Source of the DNA: Pedobacter arcticus A12 | Lineage (GTDB): Bacteria > Bacteroidota > Bacteroidia > Sphingobacteriales > Sphingobacteriaceae | DNA length: 64,000 nucleotides | Direction: 5' to 3' | Assembly (NCBI RefSeq): GCF_000302595.1 | Contig: NZ_JH947125.1 | Coordinates: 1-64,000 of the forward strand | In this document: piece by piece, positions 26,428-35,896 of the stretch | Layout: every line of letters starts with the position of its first letter | Position numbering within the stretch: position 1 is the first letter of the stretch | Notes under the pieces: generated by a model | Database searches by the model: none | The model's input: only the letters and a program-made list of their open reading frames with translations | Told to the model about the DNA's origin: nothing | Position numbers and translations under genes: made by a program

Positions 26428-29400
26428 ATGAAAACTAAAAAAAGTTTGAGGATTTACGTAATCCTCTTGTTACTGCTATGCCTTAAATTTAAAAGCTATG
26501 CACAGCCGGTTGGTTCAAATATGTATAATCCTGTCAACGTTGGGGTACTCAATGTAGGTAACACTTATACCAATACCAAAAACAATTCAACTGCCAATGG
26601 TTTCGGCAATGATATAGGGCAAGCATCTGACGATATTTTTTATAAATTCACTATTCCTGTAGCCTCAAAAGTAAATTTGTCACTTTGTGCTTCCAGCTTT
26701 GATACCTATATGCACCTGTTGGATGTTAACGGAAATACCATAGTATCTAATGATGATAACGGCCCGCTATGTAGCGGACTAAAATCTTCCATATCCATTT
26801 CCCTTGCTGCCGGGACCTATTTTGTGGTATCAGAAGGATATGGTACAAATTCAGGTAATATTACTACCGCTATCAATGTGCTGCTGGCCGGTACAGATAT
26901 CAACAATCCAATCAACATTGGTGTTTTGAGTAGTAGCAATAGTACTTTTAACGATACTAAAAATAATGGGACTTCTTATGGTTTTGGTAATAATTATGGG
27001 CAACCGAGTGATGATATTTTTTATAAATTTTCGGTCACCACCCCTACTCAGATTAACATTTCACATTGTTCTTCCAGTATTGATACCTATGTACATTTAC
27101 TGGATGCTAATGGAAATTTGATAACTTCTAACGATGACAATGGCCCCTTATGTGCCGGGCTACAGTCTTCGATTTCCATATCATTGCAAGCCGGAACTTA
27201 TTATGTGGTTTCAGAAGGCTATGGCTATAACTCGGGGAATATTACCACTAGCATAGCAATACCTATACAAAACAATTCTAATTTAAGTTACACAGAAATG
27301 GCAGATAGTCTTTTTCAACATTTGGACAAAACCGAAGCTGGTACTGGGGTACTTTATGATCGAGTCTTTCCAATTGCGAGCCTGCAAGATTTCAATTTTT
27401 CTACTCCTGATACCAGTTCTCATTGGCATTTTATACAATCTTACAGCGAAATCATCAGAGCAGCTTATACGCCATCCAGCACATGGCTAACAGTTAATGA
27501 TTTAAAAGATTTAGCACTATCTGCAAAAATTGAAGGAAAAATTCCGGTTGGTTTAGGTAATTATCAATTTAATGTGATAGATTCAAATGCAATCTCAAAT
27601 GGATTAATCCAAATGGTTGACAGTATGTATTATGATGTGCCGGGAAGACCCACTCATCCGTTTCTCACTATCCATTCTTTTGTTGCAAGTCCATTGGTAG
27701 ACAGTGTTACAACACTAAGTGTCAAGTATGATTTTTCTTCTATTTATGCTATTAATATAGGAAATATCACTCTAACTTCTCTACAGGTAGATTTTGGCGA
27801 TGGAAATGGAGCAGTGAATGTTGGATTAAATGATAGTGTTTCCGTCAATTATACTTCATCTGGATACAAATATTTGAAATTTACTGCAGGTTTTAGTGAT
27901 AATTCTTCTATAGTAACTTATGGGAGAGTTAAAATAATAGGAGAAACGTCTGAATATCTTAAATCCAATAGCGTACCTACAACCTTATGTAGTAGCCCAA
28001 ATACTCAGCTAAAATTTTGGAGCGATTTAACTTTTCAAGGATACGATGAAACTACGCCAACAAAAGGATATGGTGAAGCTACCATCTTTTATGCAAAAAA
28101 TGGTAGCTGCGATAGTGTCATTAGAAAACCAATTATTGTGGTTGATGGCTTTGATCCAGGTGATAAACAAAGTGCTGAAGTTTTGTATGACGATTATTTA
28201 AATAATGCAAATAGAGGAACACTAGGAGAGAATTTAAGAAGTCAAGGTTATGACATCATAGTATTAAATTTTCCAGGATATAAGATTGGAACAAGGAATT
28301 TTTTTGGTGCGCAATTACCCATTATGCGTGATGGCGGTGCAGATTATATTGAAAGAAATGCAAGAGTATTGATGACATTAATTGATAAAATTAATACTTT
28401 GAAGGAGGGGGACGAAAAGTTGGTTATTATTGGTCCAAGTATGGGAGGCTTAATTAGTAGATATGCTTTAACGTATATGGAACAGCATAATATGCCTCAT
28501 AAAACCCGTCTTTGGGTTTCTTTTGATTCTCCTCATAATGGGGCAAATATTCCAATTGGAGATCAATGGTTTTTAGATTATTATGCAAGAAAAACGGACA
28601 GCGAGAAATTAATAGCAAATCGTGACAATAAAATTAGTTCTATCGCTGCAAAGCAAATGTTGGTTCATCACTTTCTTTCGAATTCAGAAATACCCAGTGG
28701 TGCTCCAAATTTTAGGGACAACTTTTTAACTGTTTTAAATAATTTAGGGTTTCCTCAAGGTGACCCCGGCTCTCCCTTTAGAAAAATAGCTTTGATAGAT
28801 GGAAGTTTAGGTGGAACAGAAACAAATTCGCCAGAACAAAAGGCCTTTACTTTTGATATACGAAGGCGGAAATCAATAGGCTTCTTAGGTATAAGATGGA
28901 GAACTTGGACTGCGGGTTCTGCCAAGATGTATTTTACTCCAAGTTATGGGAATACGAGTAAAACTGTTTTGGAATCATCATTTATGGGTTCATCTAGTAA
29001 TTACAAAGCTTCTAATCCTATTAATTCATCAGGTTATGATGTAGCTCCCGGTGGTACTTATGATACTCAAGGCATTTTGTATGATGAGGGCAATAGGTCT
29101 GTTTCCAGTCTTGCTTTGAATTTTATACTCGATTTTGAAGCAAGATTTTACTCGGTTGTAAGAGATCATAGCTTTATCAATACCAAAAGTGCATTGGCTT
29201 TTTCAGGTACCAATCAAAATCTATCAGAAAATGTAAGCACAAGAAACTTAGTTTGTTCCGGTGAAACGCCTTTTGATAGTTACTTTGGTTCATTCAGCAA
29301 AAATAGTGAGCATGTGGAGCTATGGTCAGGAGCTGTAGATTGGATAACGGCAGAAATCAATGGGAATCCTCAGCCACCATCTGTTAATTATCTGGCAGCT

Positions 29401-30198
29401 TATGTTATTGATGGTTCCTCTTCTGTATGTAATCAAGAAAGTTATAGTTTAATTGGCTTGCCAACTAATGCAAGCATAAACTGGAGTATAAGCCCCACAA
29501 GTGGTATTGCCACTATTACTTCTAATAACAATATAGTAACACTAACTCGAGTAGGTGATGGCGAAGTGACGCTAACAGCAACCATAAATAATCCTTCCTG
29601 CCCAATACCTACACCTATATCTAAGGTCATTAGTATTGGTTTGCCACAATGGGATGCTGTTATATCAGGAGATGACATCGTTGCGCAAGGCGAAACTTTC
29701 TATGCCTTCCTCACGCTAGAAAATCAATATCGGGATGCATCTATTTATGCATGGCATATTAGTACACCTAATGCAACTATTTTTTATGATAATGTACCAA
29801 ATACATCTGGAGAAATTTTTGATCAACCGGGTGATTATACCCTTTGGGTAGATGCTATTAGTAATTGTGGTACCAGAACATTATATAAGACCATTACCGT
29901 ATACGCATATCCCAATTATCGTATTACAGTTTATCCCAATCCTTCCAATACTGAAACAACAGTTGAATATGTGTTAAATGATGATGTACAAGCTAAAGGA
30001 ATTAAAACTGACGCCTTTAATAAGAAGTTTAATGTGAAGTTTTTTAACCACAAAGGAGAAGTTTTAATGGAGAGGAATAACCAAAATAAGGAAAAAAAGC
30101 TAACTATTAATACCACACGCTTCCCTAATGGCATTTATTACCTTCATATTACTGAAGGTAAAGAAACCATCAAAAAACAAATAGTAATAAAACATTAA
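26428..30198 (+). CDS. T9SS-exported putative esterase/lipase with two PPC-like domains
   Basis: 1256 aa. Signal peptide ending KSYAQ. Two tandem PPC-like beta domains (about 30-150 and 155-275), each with DDIFYKF, the SFDTYMHLLD / SIDTYVHLLD strand, SNDDNGPLC and GTYFVVSEGYG / GTYYVVSEGYG. A PKD-like domain near 410-500. Then an alpha/beta-hydrolase region opening PIIVVDGFDPGDK with nucleophile elbow GPSMGG (Ser671) and FDSPHNGANIP. Near the C-terminus Ig-like segments and a sorting tail with RITVYPNPSNTETTVEY, FPNGIYYLHI and KKQIVIKH. The GxSxG and PHNG features suggest an esterase or lipase; the acid and histidine are not securely located. Tightly linked to four lipoprotein paralogues upstream. 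Confidence 0.82.
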   Translation: MKTKKSLRIYVILLLLLCLKFKSYAQPVGSNMYNPVNVGVLNVGNTYTNTKNNSTANGFGNDIGQASDDIFYKFTIPVASKVNLSLCASSFDTYMHLLDVNGNTIVSNDDNGPLCSGLKSSISISLAAGTYFVVSEGYGTNSGNITTAINVLLAGTDINNPINIGVLSSSNSTFNDTKNNGTSYGFGNNYGQPSDDIFYKFSVTTPTQINISHCSSSIDTYVHLLDANGNLITSNDDNGPLCAGLQSSISISLQAGTYYVVSEGYGYNSGNITTSIAIPIQNNSNLSYTEMADSLFQHLDKTEAGTGVLYDRVFPIASLQDFNFSTPDTSSHWHFIQSYSEIIRAAYTPSSTWLTVNDLKDLALSAKIEGKIPVGLGNYQFNVIDSNAISNGLIQMVDSMYYDVPGRPTHPFLTIHSFVASPLVDSVTTLSVKYDFSSIYAINIGNITLTSLQVDFGDGNGAVNVGLNDSVSVNYTSSGYKYLKFTAGFSDNSSIVTYGRVKIIGETSEYLKSNSVPTTLCSSPNTQLKFWSDLTFQGYDETTPTKGYGEATIFYAKNGSCDSVIRKPIIVVDGFDPGDKQSAEVLYDDYLNNANRGTLGENLRSQGYDIIVLNFPGYKIGTRNFFGAQLPIMRDGGADYIERNARVLMTLIDKINTLKEGDEKLVIIGPSMGGLISRYALTYMEQHNMPHKTRLWVSFDSPHNGANIPIGDQWFLDYYARKTDSEKLIANRDNKISSIAAKQMLVHHFLSNSEIPSGAPNFRDNFLTVLNNLGFPQGDPGSPFRKIALIDGSLGGTETNSPEQKAFTFDIRRRKSIGFLGIRWRTWTAGSAKMYFTPSYGNTSKTVLESSFMGSSSNYKASNPINSSGYDVAPGGTYDTQGILYDEGNRSVSSLALNFILDFEARFYSVVRDHSFINTKSALAFSGTNQNLSENVSTRNLVCSGETPFDSYFGSFSKNSEHVELWSGAVDWITAEINGNPQPPSVNYLAAYVIDGSSSVCNQESYSLIGLPTNASINWSISPTSGIATITSNNNIVTLTRVGDGEVTLTATINNPSCPIPTPISKVISIGLPQWDAVISGDDIVAQGETFYAFLTLENQYRDASIYAWHISTPNATIFYDNVPNTSGEIFDQPGDYTLWVDAISNCGTRTLYKTITVYAYPNYRITVYPNPSNTETTVEYVLNDDVQAKGIKTDAFNKKFNVKFFNHKGEVLMERNNQNKEKKLTINTTRFPNGIYYLHITEGKETIKKQIVIKH

Positions 30199-30220
30199 TA
30201 CGATTGAGTCATTTGTTTAA

Positions 30221-30254
30221 CCCCTAATATCTTAGCAAGATATAGGGGTTTTTT
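30221..30254 (+). terminator. Terminator after the T9SS esterase-like gene
   Basis: CCCCTAATATCTT pairs with AAGATATAGGGG (one bulge) around AGC and is followed by six T, 22 bp after the stop. Confidence 0.85.
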
Positions 30255-30267
30255 ATTTCATGAAAAA

Positions 30268-30287
30268 AATGCTCACGGCTTTTTTTG
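30268..30287 (+). repeat. Half copy of the repeated terminator hairpin
   Basis: AATGCTCACGGCTTTTTTTG is the right arm and T run of the hairpin found whole at 16729 and 23585, here without its left arm. It follows a complete terminator, so it looks like a relic rather than a working element. Confidence 0.6.
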
Positions 30288-30370
30288 TTTAAAATTAAGC
30301 TTTCCAAATAACCCCAGCTCACTTTATCCCATCCTCGTTAAGCATAGCACACTTTATTTTCAGCTAAAAG

Positions 30371-30401
30371 TTGGTAGCTATAGAAAGTCGTTTTAAATTT
30401 G
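30371..30401 (+). promoter_or_regulatory. Bacteroidota-type promoter for the MFS gene
   Basis: TTG at 30371-30373 and TAAATTTG at 30394-30401, a perfect TAnnTTTG -7 element, 20 bp apart. Start codon 40 bp downstream. Confidence 0.55.
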
Positions 30402-30441
30402 CCACTCACTTAATCAATATCGCTAAACACGGCAATTATAA

Positions 30442-31653
30442 ATGGCAACAACAGAAGCGGCAACAACTAAACAAGTAAATAATACTGTTTATTCTATTTT
30501 ATTTGCAATCAGCATCACACATTTATTAAATGATATGATGCAGTCGGTAATTCCTTCGATTTACCCGATGATAAAAACCAACTTCGATTTATCTTTTACC
30601 CAAATTGGATTAATAACATTTACTTTTCAACTAACCGCATCATTGCTTCAACCTTTTATTGGTTTATATACCGATAAAAATCCACGTCCGTATTCCTTAG
30701 CAATAGGGATGATGTTTACGCTGTGCGGACTGGTTATGCTTTCTTTTGCAACAAGTTTTGTTTGGTTATTGGTTTCTGTAAGTTTAATTGGAATGGGTTC
30801 TTCTATTTTTCATCCAGAATCTTCACGTGTTGCCCATATGGCCTCGGGCGGAAAAAAAGGCTTGGCACAATCTATATTTCAAGTAGGCGGAAACGCCGGT
30901 AGTGCTATTGGTCCCTTACTTGCGGCGTTAATTATAGTTCCTTATGGGCAGCTCTATATTATCTGCTTTGCTTTGGCAGCGGTAATAGGTGCTGTTATTT
31001 TGATAGGAATTGGGAAATGGTACAAAAACCACCTTTACTTAAAACAAGCAAAACCGGTAAACGTTGCCGTGAGAGAAATTCCAGCTTTATCACGGAAAAG
31101 AATTATGATATCCTTAGGTATTTTGTTGGTACTTATCTTCTCCAAATACTTTTACATGGCCAGTATGACCAGTTATTTCACTTTCTTTATGATTGATAAG
31201 TTTCAGGTAACGGTACAGCAATCGCAATTATACCTGTTTGCGTTTTTGGCCGCTGTTGCCGCAGGAACAATTATTGGTGGGCCATTAGGTGATCGATTTG
31301 GACGAAAGTATATTATTTGGATATCCATTTTAGGGGTAGCGCCTTTTACTTTAATGTTGCCTTATGCAAACCTATTTTGGACAGGTGCGCTCGCTGTAAT
31401 TATTGGCTTAATTTTGTCCTCGGCCTTTTCGGCGATTTTGGTTTACGCTACTGACTTAGTTCCAGGAAAGGTTGGAATGATTGCAGGCCTGTTTTTTGGT
31501 TTCGCATTTGGGATGGGGGGCATCGGCTCTGCATTTTTAGGTTGGCTGGCCGATCGTACTACTATTGAATATGTGTTTAAAATCTGCGCTTTTTTACCAT
31601 TGATTGGTGTGATCACAAGCTTTTTGCCAAATATTGAACACAAAAAACAGTAA
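30442..31653 (+). CDS. MFS efflux transporter, fosmidomycin-resistance (Fsr) type
   Basis: 403 aa with about twelve membrane helices. The N-terminal half carries Fsr-family features: ITHLLNDMMQSVIPSIYPM, the FTFQLTASLLQPFIGLYTD loop, GMGSSIFHPESSRVAHMAS and GGNAGSAIGPLLAAL; the C-half has GGPLGDRFGRKYIIW, the MFS loop motif. Fsr proteins are proton-driven exporters; the true substrate here is unknown and fosmidomycin resistance should not be assumed. Alone in its orientation, with its own promoter. Confidence 0.88.
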   Translation: MATTEAATTKQVNNTVYSILFAISITHLLNDMMQSVIPSIYPMIKTNFDLSFTQIGLITFTFQLTASLLQPFIGLYTDKNPRPYSLAIGMMFTLCGLVMLSFATSFVWLLVSVSLIGMGSSIFHPESSRVAHMASGGKKGLAQSIFQVGGNAGSAIGPLLAALIIVPYGQLYIICFALAAVIGAVILIGIGKWYKNHLYLKQAKPVNVAVREIPALSRKRIMISLGILLVLIFSKYFYMASMTSYFTFFMIDKFQVTVQQSQLYLFAFLAAVAAGTIIGGPLGDRFGRKYIIWISILGVAPFTLMLPYANLFWTGALAVIIGLILSSAFSAILVYATDLVPGKVGMIAGLFFGFAFGMGGIGSAFLGWLADRTTIEYVFKICAFLPLIGVITSFLPNIEHKKQ

Positions 31654-31728
31654 AGCTAAGGTGATTTCTTGGGTAGATAATTTTTTGGCTGATGTAGCTT
31701 TTAAGGCACAACAGGTGATTGTTTAAGC

Positions 31729-32502
31729 TCACTTGTTTCCCAAATAATATTTCCTTATTCCGATGAAAACAAAAATAAACACCGAGTAAAAGATGAAAAA
31801 TGGGATGATGTACACCTGTAATCCGAAAACCAACATCGCTGCCATAATAAGCAACTGAAAGCCCAAGCCGTACATAGAAAGCATAGTCATAAACCACTTT
31901 GGGAAAGGTTTGCTGTGTACGGCGTCTTTATCCAATAGATACACAACCTTGTCAAAGGTGCCGTATAAAAAATAATAAATCTTGTAAAATAGGTTTACCG
32001 TAGTTTGTTTTTCTCCTTTTAAAGCTATGGGTGCCTCAATTTCAAAGATACGACTGGTGGAATCGCCCTCTACACTATGTCTCAAAATAACATAATAGTA
32101 GTTGTAAATTGTACCCTGTAGTTGAATGCCAACAAATGCCAAAAATGTATATAAAAACGATGCGTTTGTGAGATACATAAATGTAAGCAGAAATAAAAAA
32201 TTCAAAATGATATCTGCAATAGAATCGTAATACCTACCGGTATAAGAAGGCGTATTTTTTAAACGAGAAAGTTCTCCGTCAGCCGCATCAATGGTTGATT
32301 TTAAAATCAATAAAAACGCTGCTAATGCTAGATAACCAAACATTATCGCAACGATTGCCAACAGACCAGTAATGATAAATAGTGTGGTAACGCCAACAGG
32401 TGTAAAACTTGTGTTTTTTAAAGATATAGCAAGCCATCGTCCAGGTATACGACCATAATCTGATAAATCGATAAATTGATACTGCTTTGGTAATTTTGAC
32501 AT
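31729..32502 (-). CDS. CDP-alcohol phosphatidyltransferase family protein
   Basis: 257-aa integral membrane enzyme. The family signature D-x2-D-G-x2-[AS]-R-x8-G-x3-D-x3-D is present in full as DAADGELSR, eight residues, GRYYDSIAD, with Ser in the usual Ala position. About six hydrophobic segments. These enzymes join a CDP-linked alcohol donor to an acceptor alcohol, usually in phospholipid or inositol phosphate synthesis; which acceptor is used cannot be told from sequence. Convergent with the MFS gene, 75 bp apart. The 287 bp upstream to the next gene show nothing notable. Confidence 0.88.
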   Translation of the reverse strand: MSKLPKQYQFIDLSDYGRIPGRWLAISLKNTSFTPVGVTTLFIITGLLAIVAIMFGYLALAAFLLILKSTIDAADGELSRLKNTPSYTGRYYDSIADIILNFLFLLTFMYLTNASFLYTFLAFVGIQLQGTIYNYYYVILRHSVEGDSTSRIFEIEAPIALKGEKQTTVNLFYKIYYFLYGTFDKVVYLLDKDAVHSKPFPKWFMTMLSMYGLGFQLLIMAAMLVFGLQVYIIPFFIFYSVFIFVFIGIRKYYLGNK

Positions 32503-32789
32503 TCCTTTTTTTTCCGAACTTTTTATTTATTCTGCCTTGCCGTTTACACTGATAAGCTAAAGACGAATTAACTCAAAATGTTTGGATACAAACCTAAGAA
32601 AAACAATAGAATCAGTTTCTTATTCTTAATAAATGACTACTGGTCCTCTGCCGTAATTAACCGAAAAAAAAAATAGTCTCATCATCAAAAGTGGTCAACA
32701 TCAAACCTCGTAATTGGTTATTAGTAATTTTATTTTCTGATAAGACCGCTCAATTTTTTTGCTTTAAGTACTATAATCCGAGTAGATTT

Positions 32790-34556
32790 TTAAATCGGGA
32801 TATTTAGAACAAATCTTGTTCCGTCGCCAAGTGAAGTAGTTACTTTATGATTTCCGCCTATCGTCTTTATCCTTTCCTCAATATTTCTTAACCCATAACC
32901 CGAAGATTTAGTGCTTGAATCATAACCAATTCCATCATCCACAACCGTTACTTTTAGGCTCCCTTCTACCGCATTAAAATTTACCACTAGCTCGTTTGCT
33001 TCAGAATACTTAAGGGCATTATTTACCAATTCTTGTATAATCCTAAACAGATTAGTAGCGATAATCGGCTCAAGAACATAATCTTTATCGCTTTGATTGT
33101 CAATTTTAATTTCAGGTTTGCTACCGTAATAAGGTTTTAAATATTCCCTGAGTTTAACAACAAACGCATCTAAATCAAACTCTTGCTGGTTAATTAACCA
33201 AACGGTGCTCCGCAATTCTTTGATGGTGTTTTGCGTAACTTGTTGGGTTTGTTGCAGTTGTTGATTTCCAATATCCGCGGATGCTAAACTTTGGATAGAA
33301 CCGTTGATAAAACTAAGCTGTGCGCCAATATTATCATGCAATTCTCTGGAGATACGAAGTTTTTCCTCTTGAACTTGACTCTTTGCATCAGCGGTTGCTA
33401 ATTTAATTTTACTCTCATGTCGTAGTTTATACCTGCTAAATGCAAGAAAACTTATAAAACCTATTGCTAAAAAGGCACCGCTGATCAACAAAATTGTAGT
33501 GTTTTTCTTACTCAACGTAAGCTGGTGGATTTTGCTCTCTTTACTTAACAACTCTATTTTCTTTTGGCGATTGACCGCGTCAAATTCTTCCTGTAACTGT
33601 GTCAATTCTTTGGTGTTTTCTAAGTTGATAAACTTGCTTTTCTCTGCCGCAGTGAGTTTCATGTATTCAAAAGCTTTTTTGAAATTTCCGCGACGTTTCT
33701 CGTTATCAGCGATGTTCTCTAAAGTTTCGGGAATCAATTCGCCTGCTTTGATCTCATTTTCAAGTTTCAATGCATTGTTTAGCTCAATGTCGGCTCGTTC
33801 GTATTCCCCCGTTTCGCTTAGTAAATTCCCTAAGTTATTACCAATTGCCGCGGTTAGCCATTTGTTATCCGCTTTAGTTGCAAAAGTAACGGCGAGCACA
33901 TAGTAATCAGTCGCAAGTTTAAACTGTTTCTGAACCTTTGCTAGAATTGCGAGGTTATTGTAAGTGAGGCAGATCCTATCATTTATTTTCTCTTTTAAAT
34001 AGAATCGTAAAGCTTTTTGATAGTTGTTCTGCGCTTTATCAAACTGCTGTTTTTGCTCATAAACAGCACCTTTATTATTAGCTAAATCGGCTACTGTGCG
34101 CTCGTCTTTTCCTTTAATCGCAAAGTATTCGGCTATATTGTCATATTTTAAAGCGTCATCGAGCTTTTTCCAGCTCAAGTATAGTGCTCCTATATTTTTG
34201 TTAATGTCAGCCTTTAACGAAAAATCATTTTCTGATGTAAATTTTAATCCGCTTTGGTAAGCTTTTAAAGCCTCGGCGTTTCTACCTAAATCTGCCTCAA
34301 CACTTCCAATCCCATTATAAGTTTTTGCTAGTAAAGCCCTATTTCTTTTTGCCAAAAAAACAACTTTGCCATACGCTTCAATTGCCTCTTTACCTCTTCC
34401 TTGTTGCGCATAAACGGTTGCCAGTTTATTTAAAAGCGTAATTTTTGCTGTATCAGTAGTTACTTGTTGTATTTGCTTTTTTAAGCTGTCAGCATTTTGC
34501 GCAAAGCCGCTTACGTATAAAATCAACAACAGACAAAATAATAACTTAAATTTCAT
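32790..34556 (-). CDS. Orphan TPR-containing sensor histidine kinase (HK3)
   Basis: 588 aa. Signal peptide ending GFAQ, six or more TPR units between residues 30 and 290, a charged coiled stretch, one membrane helix (TTILLISGAFLAIGFISFLAF), then a HisKA_3 helix with His407 in ISRELHDNIGAQLSF and an ATPase domain with QELVNNALKYSEAN, DDGIGYD and GYGLRNIE. From the coiled region to the C-terminus it is nearly the same as HK1 at 7588, including LREYLKPYYGSKP, while its TPR part is only distantly similar. No response regulator is adjacent, so it probably signals to a distant partner, quite possibly RR1. The remnant at 7269-7491 derives from a relative of this gene. Confidence 0.92.
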   Translation of the reverse strand: MKFKLLFCLLLILYVSGFAQNADSLKKQIQQVTTDTAKITLLNKLATVYAQQGRGKEAIEAYGKVVFLAKRNRALLAKTYNGIGSVEADLGRNAEALKAYQSGLKFTSENDFSLKADINKNIGALYLSWKKLDDALKYDNIAEYFAIKGKDERTVADLANNKGAVYEQKQQFDKAQNNYQKALRFYLKEKINDRICLTYNNLAILAKVQKQFKLATDYYVLAVTFATKADNKWLTAAIGNNLGNLLSETGEYERADIELNNALKLENEIKAGELIPETLENIADNEKRRGNFKKAFEYMKLTAAEKSKFINLENTKELTQLQEEFDAVNRQKKIELLSKESKIHQLTLSKKNTTILLISGAFLAIGFISFLAFSRYKLRHESKIKLATADAKSQVQEEKLRISRELHDNIGAQLSFINGSIQSLASADIGNQQLQQTQQVTQNTIKELRSTVWLINQQEFDLDAFVVKLREYLKPYYGSKPEIKIDNQSDKDYVLEPIIATNLFRIIQELVNNALKYSEANELVVNFNAVEGSLKVTVVDDGIGYDSSTKSSGYGLRNIEERIKTIGGNHKVTTSLGDGTRFVLNIPI

Positions 34557-34840
34557 TCGGCTTTACGTGGTTTGTTATTGACTCCAATTTTTAAACTCCT
34601 TTTATTAACCGCAACATAACGACATAGAGTTTCTTAGATGTAAGAGTTTGCGCCAGCTAAAATAGTAACAAAAATGTTATATAAAATAAGAAAGACAAGA
34701 AAGCAGATTCTACTTTTTGCTTTTGATGGTTTGCTTTCAGCGAGTTTATCAGTAGTTTCATCGAGATTGGTTGCTATAACTGAACATCCTCGGCATAGTT
34801 TTTATTCAACAAAATACAGTTTCATCTGTTATTCAAAAAC

Positions 34841-35896
34841 ATGGCGCTCATCACATTTACCAAAAGAGGAATTTATTGCAAGCAAGGCGACTTTTACGTT
34901 GATCCATGGTGGCCCGTGGATTATGCGGTAACTACTCACGGCCATGCCGACCATGTTCGTTTCGGGAATAAACATTACTTGTGTCATACCTTAACAAGTC
35001 CCATTATCAAAAGGAGAATTAGTCCGGATTTGGATGTGCAGACTTTGGGCTACGGAGAAAGTTTGGTTAGAAACGGTGTGAATATTTCCTTTTTTCCTGC
35101 TGGCCATATCATTGGTTCTGCTCAGGTTCGGTTGGAGTATAAAGGAGAAATTTGCGTAATTTCTGGAGATTATAAAATTGAGGATGATGGTATTAGTACG
35201 CCTTTTGAACCTGTAAGATGCCATTCTTTCGTGTCTGAAAGTACATTTGGTTTGCCGATTTACAAATGGCAGAAACAACAGGCAGTTTTTGATGGGATTA
35301 AAAGCTGGATCAATAACAACATCGAATATCAAAAAACAAGTATTTTAATTGCATACAGCCTAGGCAAAGCGCAAAGGCTAATAAAAAACCTTGCTGGCGA
35401 TGTGCCAATTTACGTTCATAGCAGCATCGCTAATTTAAATGAAGTCATTATTGAAGCCGGCGTTCCACTTCCAGAAACTACCAGAATAACGCAGGAAATC
35501 ACAAAAGACCAATTGCAAAAAGGAATTGTAATTGTTCCGCCCGCCATGCGGGATAGCAAGTGGATGAAAAGTTTGAATCATCCCGTTACAGGAATTTGTT
35601 CTGGCTGGATGCAAGTTCGTTCACATCGAAGATGGCAAAGTGCTGATGCAGGTTTTGCCTTGAGCGACCATGCCGATTTCACAGGTTTAATGGAAGCCAT
35701 TAAAGCAACGGAGGCCGAAAAAGTTTATGTCACGCATGGATTTACTTCGGCTTTTTCTAGGTATTTAAATGAAAACGGCATTTCTTCTGATGTGGTAACT
35801 ACGCATTTCGGACAAGAAGACGATGAGGAAAACAAAGCTGATTTAGCCGAAACCGTTGAGAAAAAAACTGAAGCTAAAACGGAGGTTGTCAAATGA
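34841..35896 (+). CDS. Ligase-associated DNA exonuclease (MBL fold, beta-CASP-like)
   Basis: 351 aa. Metallo-beta-lactamase fold of the nucleic-acid-processing type: metal motif HGHADH in VTTHGHADHVRFG near residue 31, then GHIIGSAQVRLEY, ISGDYK, the beta-CASP-like segment ILIAYSLGKAQRL, and LSDHADFTGL and VTHGF towards the end. Annotated in many genomes as the exonuclease partner of an ATP-dependent DNA ligase. The C-terminus has an acidic/Lys tail of about 25 residues. Overlaps the ligase start by four bases (ATGA), so translation is coupled. Repair role is known from family association, not tested here. Confidence 0.9.
   Translation: MALITFTKRGIYCKQGDFYVDPWWPVDYAVTTHGHADHVRFGNKHYLCHTLTSPIIKRRISPDLDVQTLGYGESLVRNGVNISFFPAGHIIGSAQVRLEYKGEICVISGDYKIEDDGISTPFEPVRCHSFVSESTFGLPIYKWQKQQAVFDGIKSWINNNIEYQKTSILIAYSLGKAQRLIKNLAGDVPIYVHSSIANLNEVIIEAGVPLPETTRITQEITKDQLQKGIVIVPPAMRDSKWMKSLNHPVTGICSGWMQVRSHRRWQSADAGFALSDHADFTGLMEAIKATEAEKVYVTHGFTSAFSRYLNENGISSDVVTTHFGQEDDEENKADLAETVEKKTEAKTEVVK

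Noticed and set aside
30442-31653. Antibiotic resistance determinant (fosmidomycin)
   Set aside because: Family match to Fsr is good, but substrate cannot be inferred from sequence and no resistance context is present.
34674-34931. 85-aa plus-strand ORF before the exonuclease
   Set aside because: Overlaps the exonuclease start by 91 bp in another frame; no similarity to any family, while the exonuclease frame has clear motifs.
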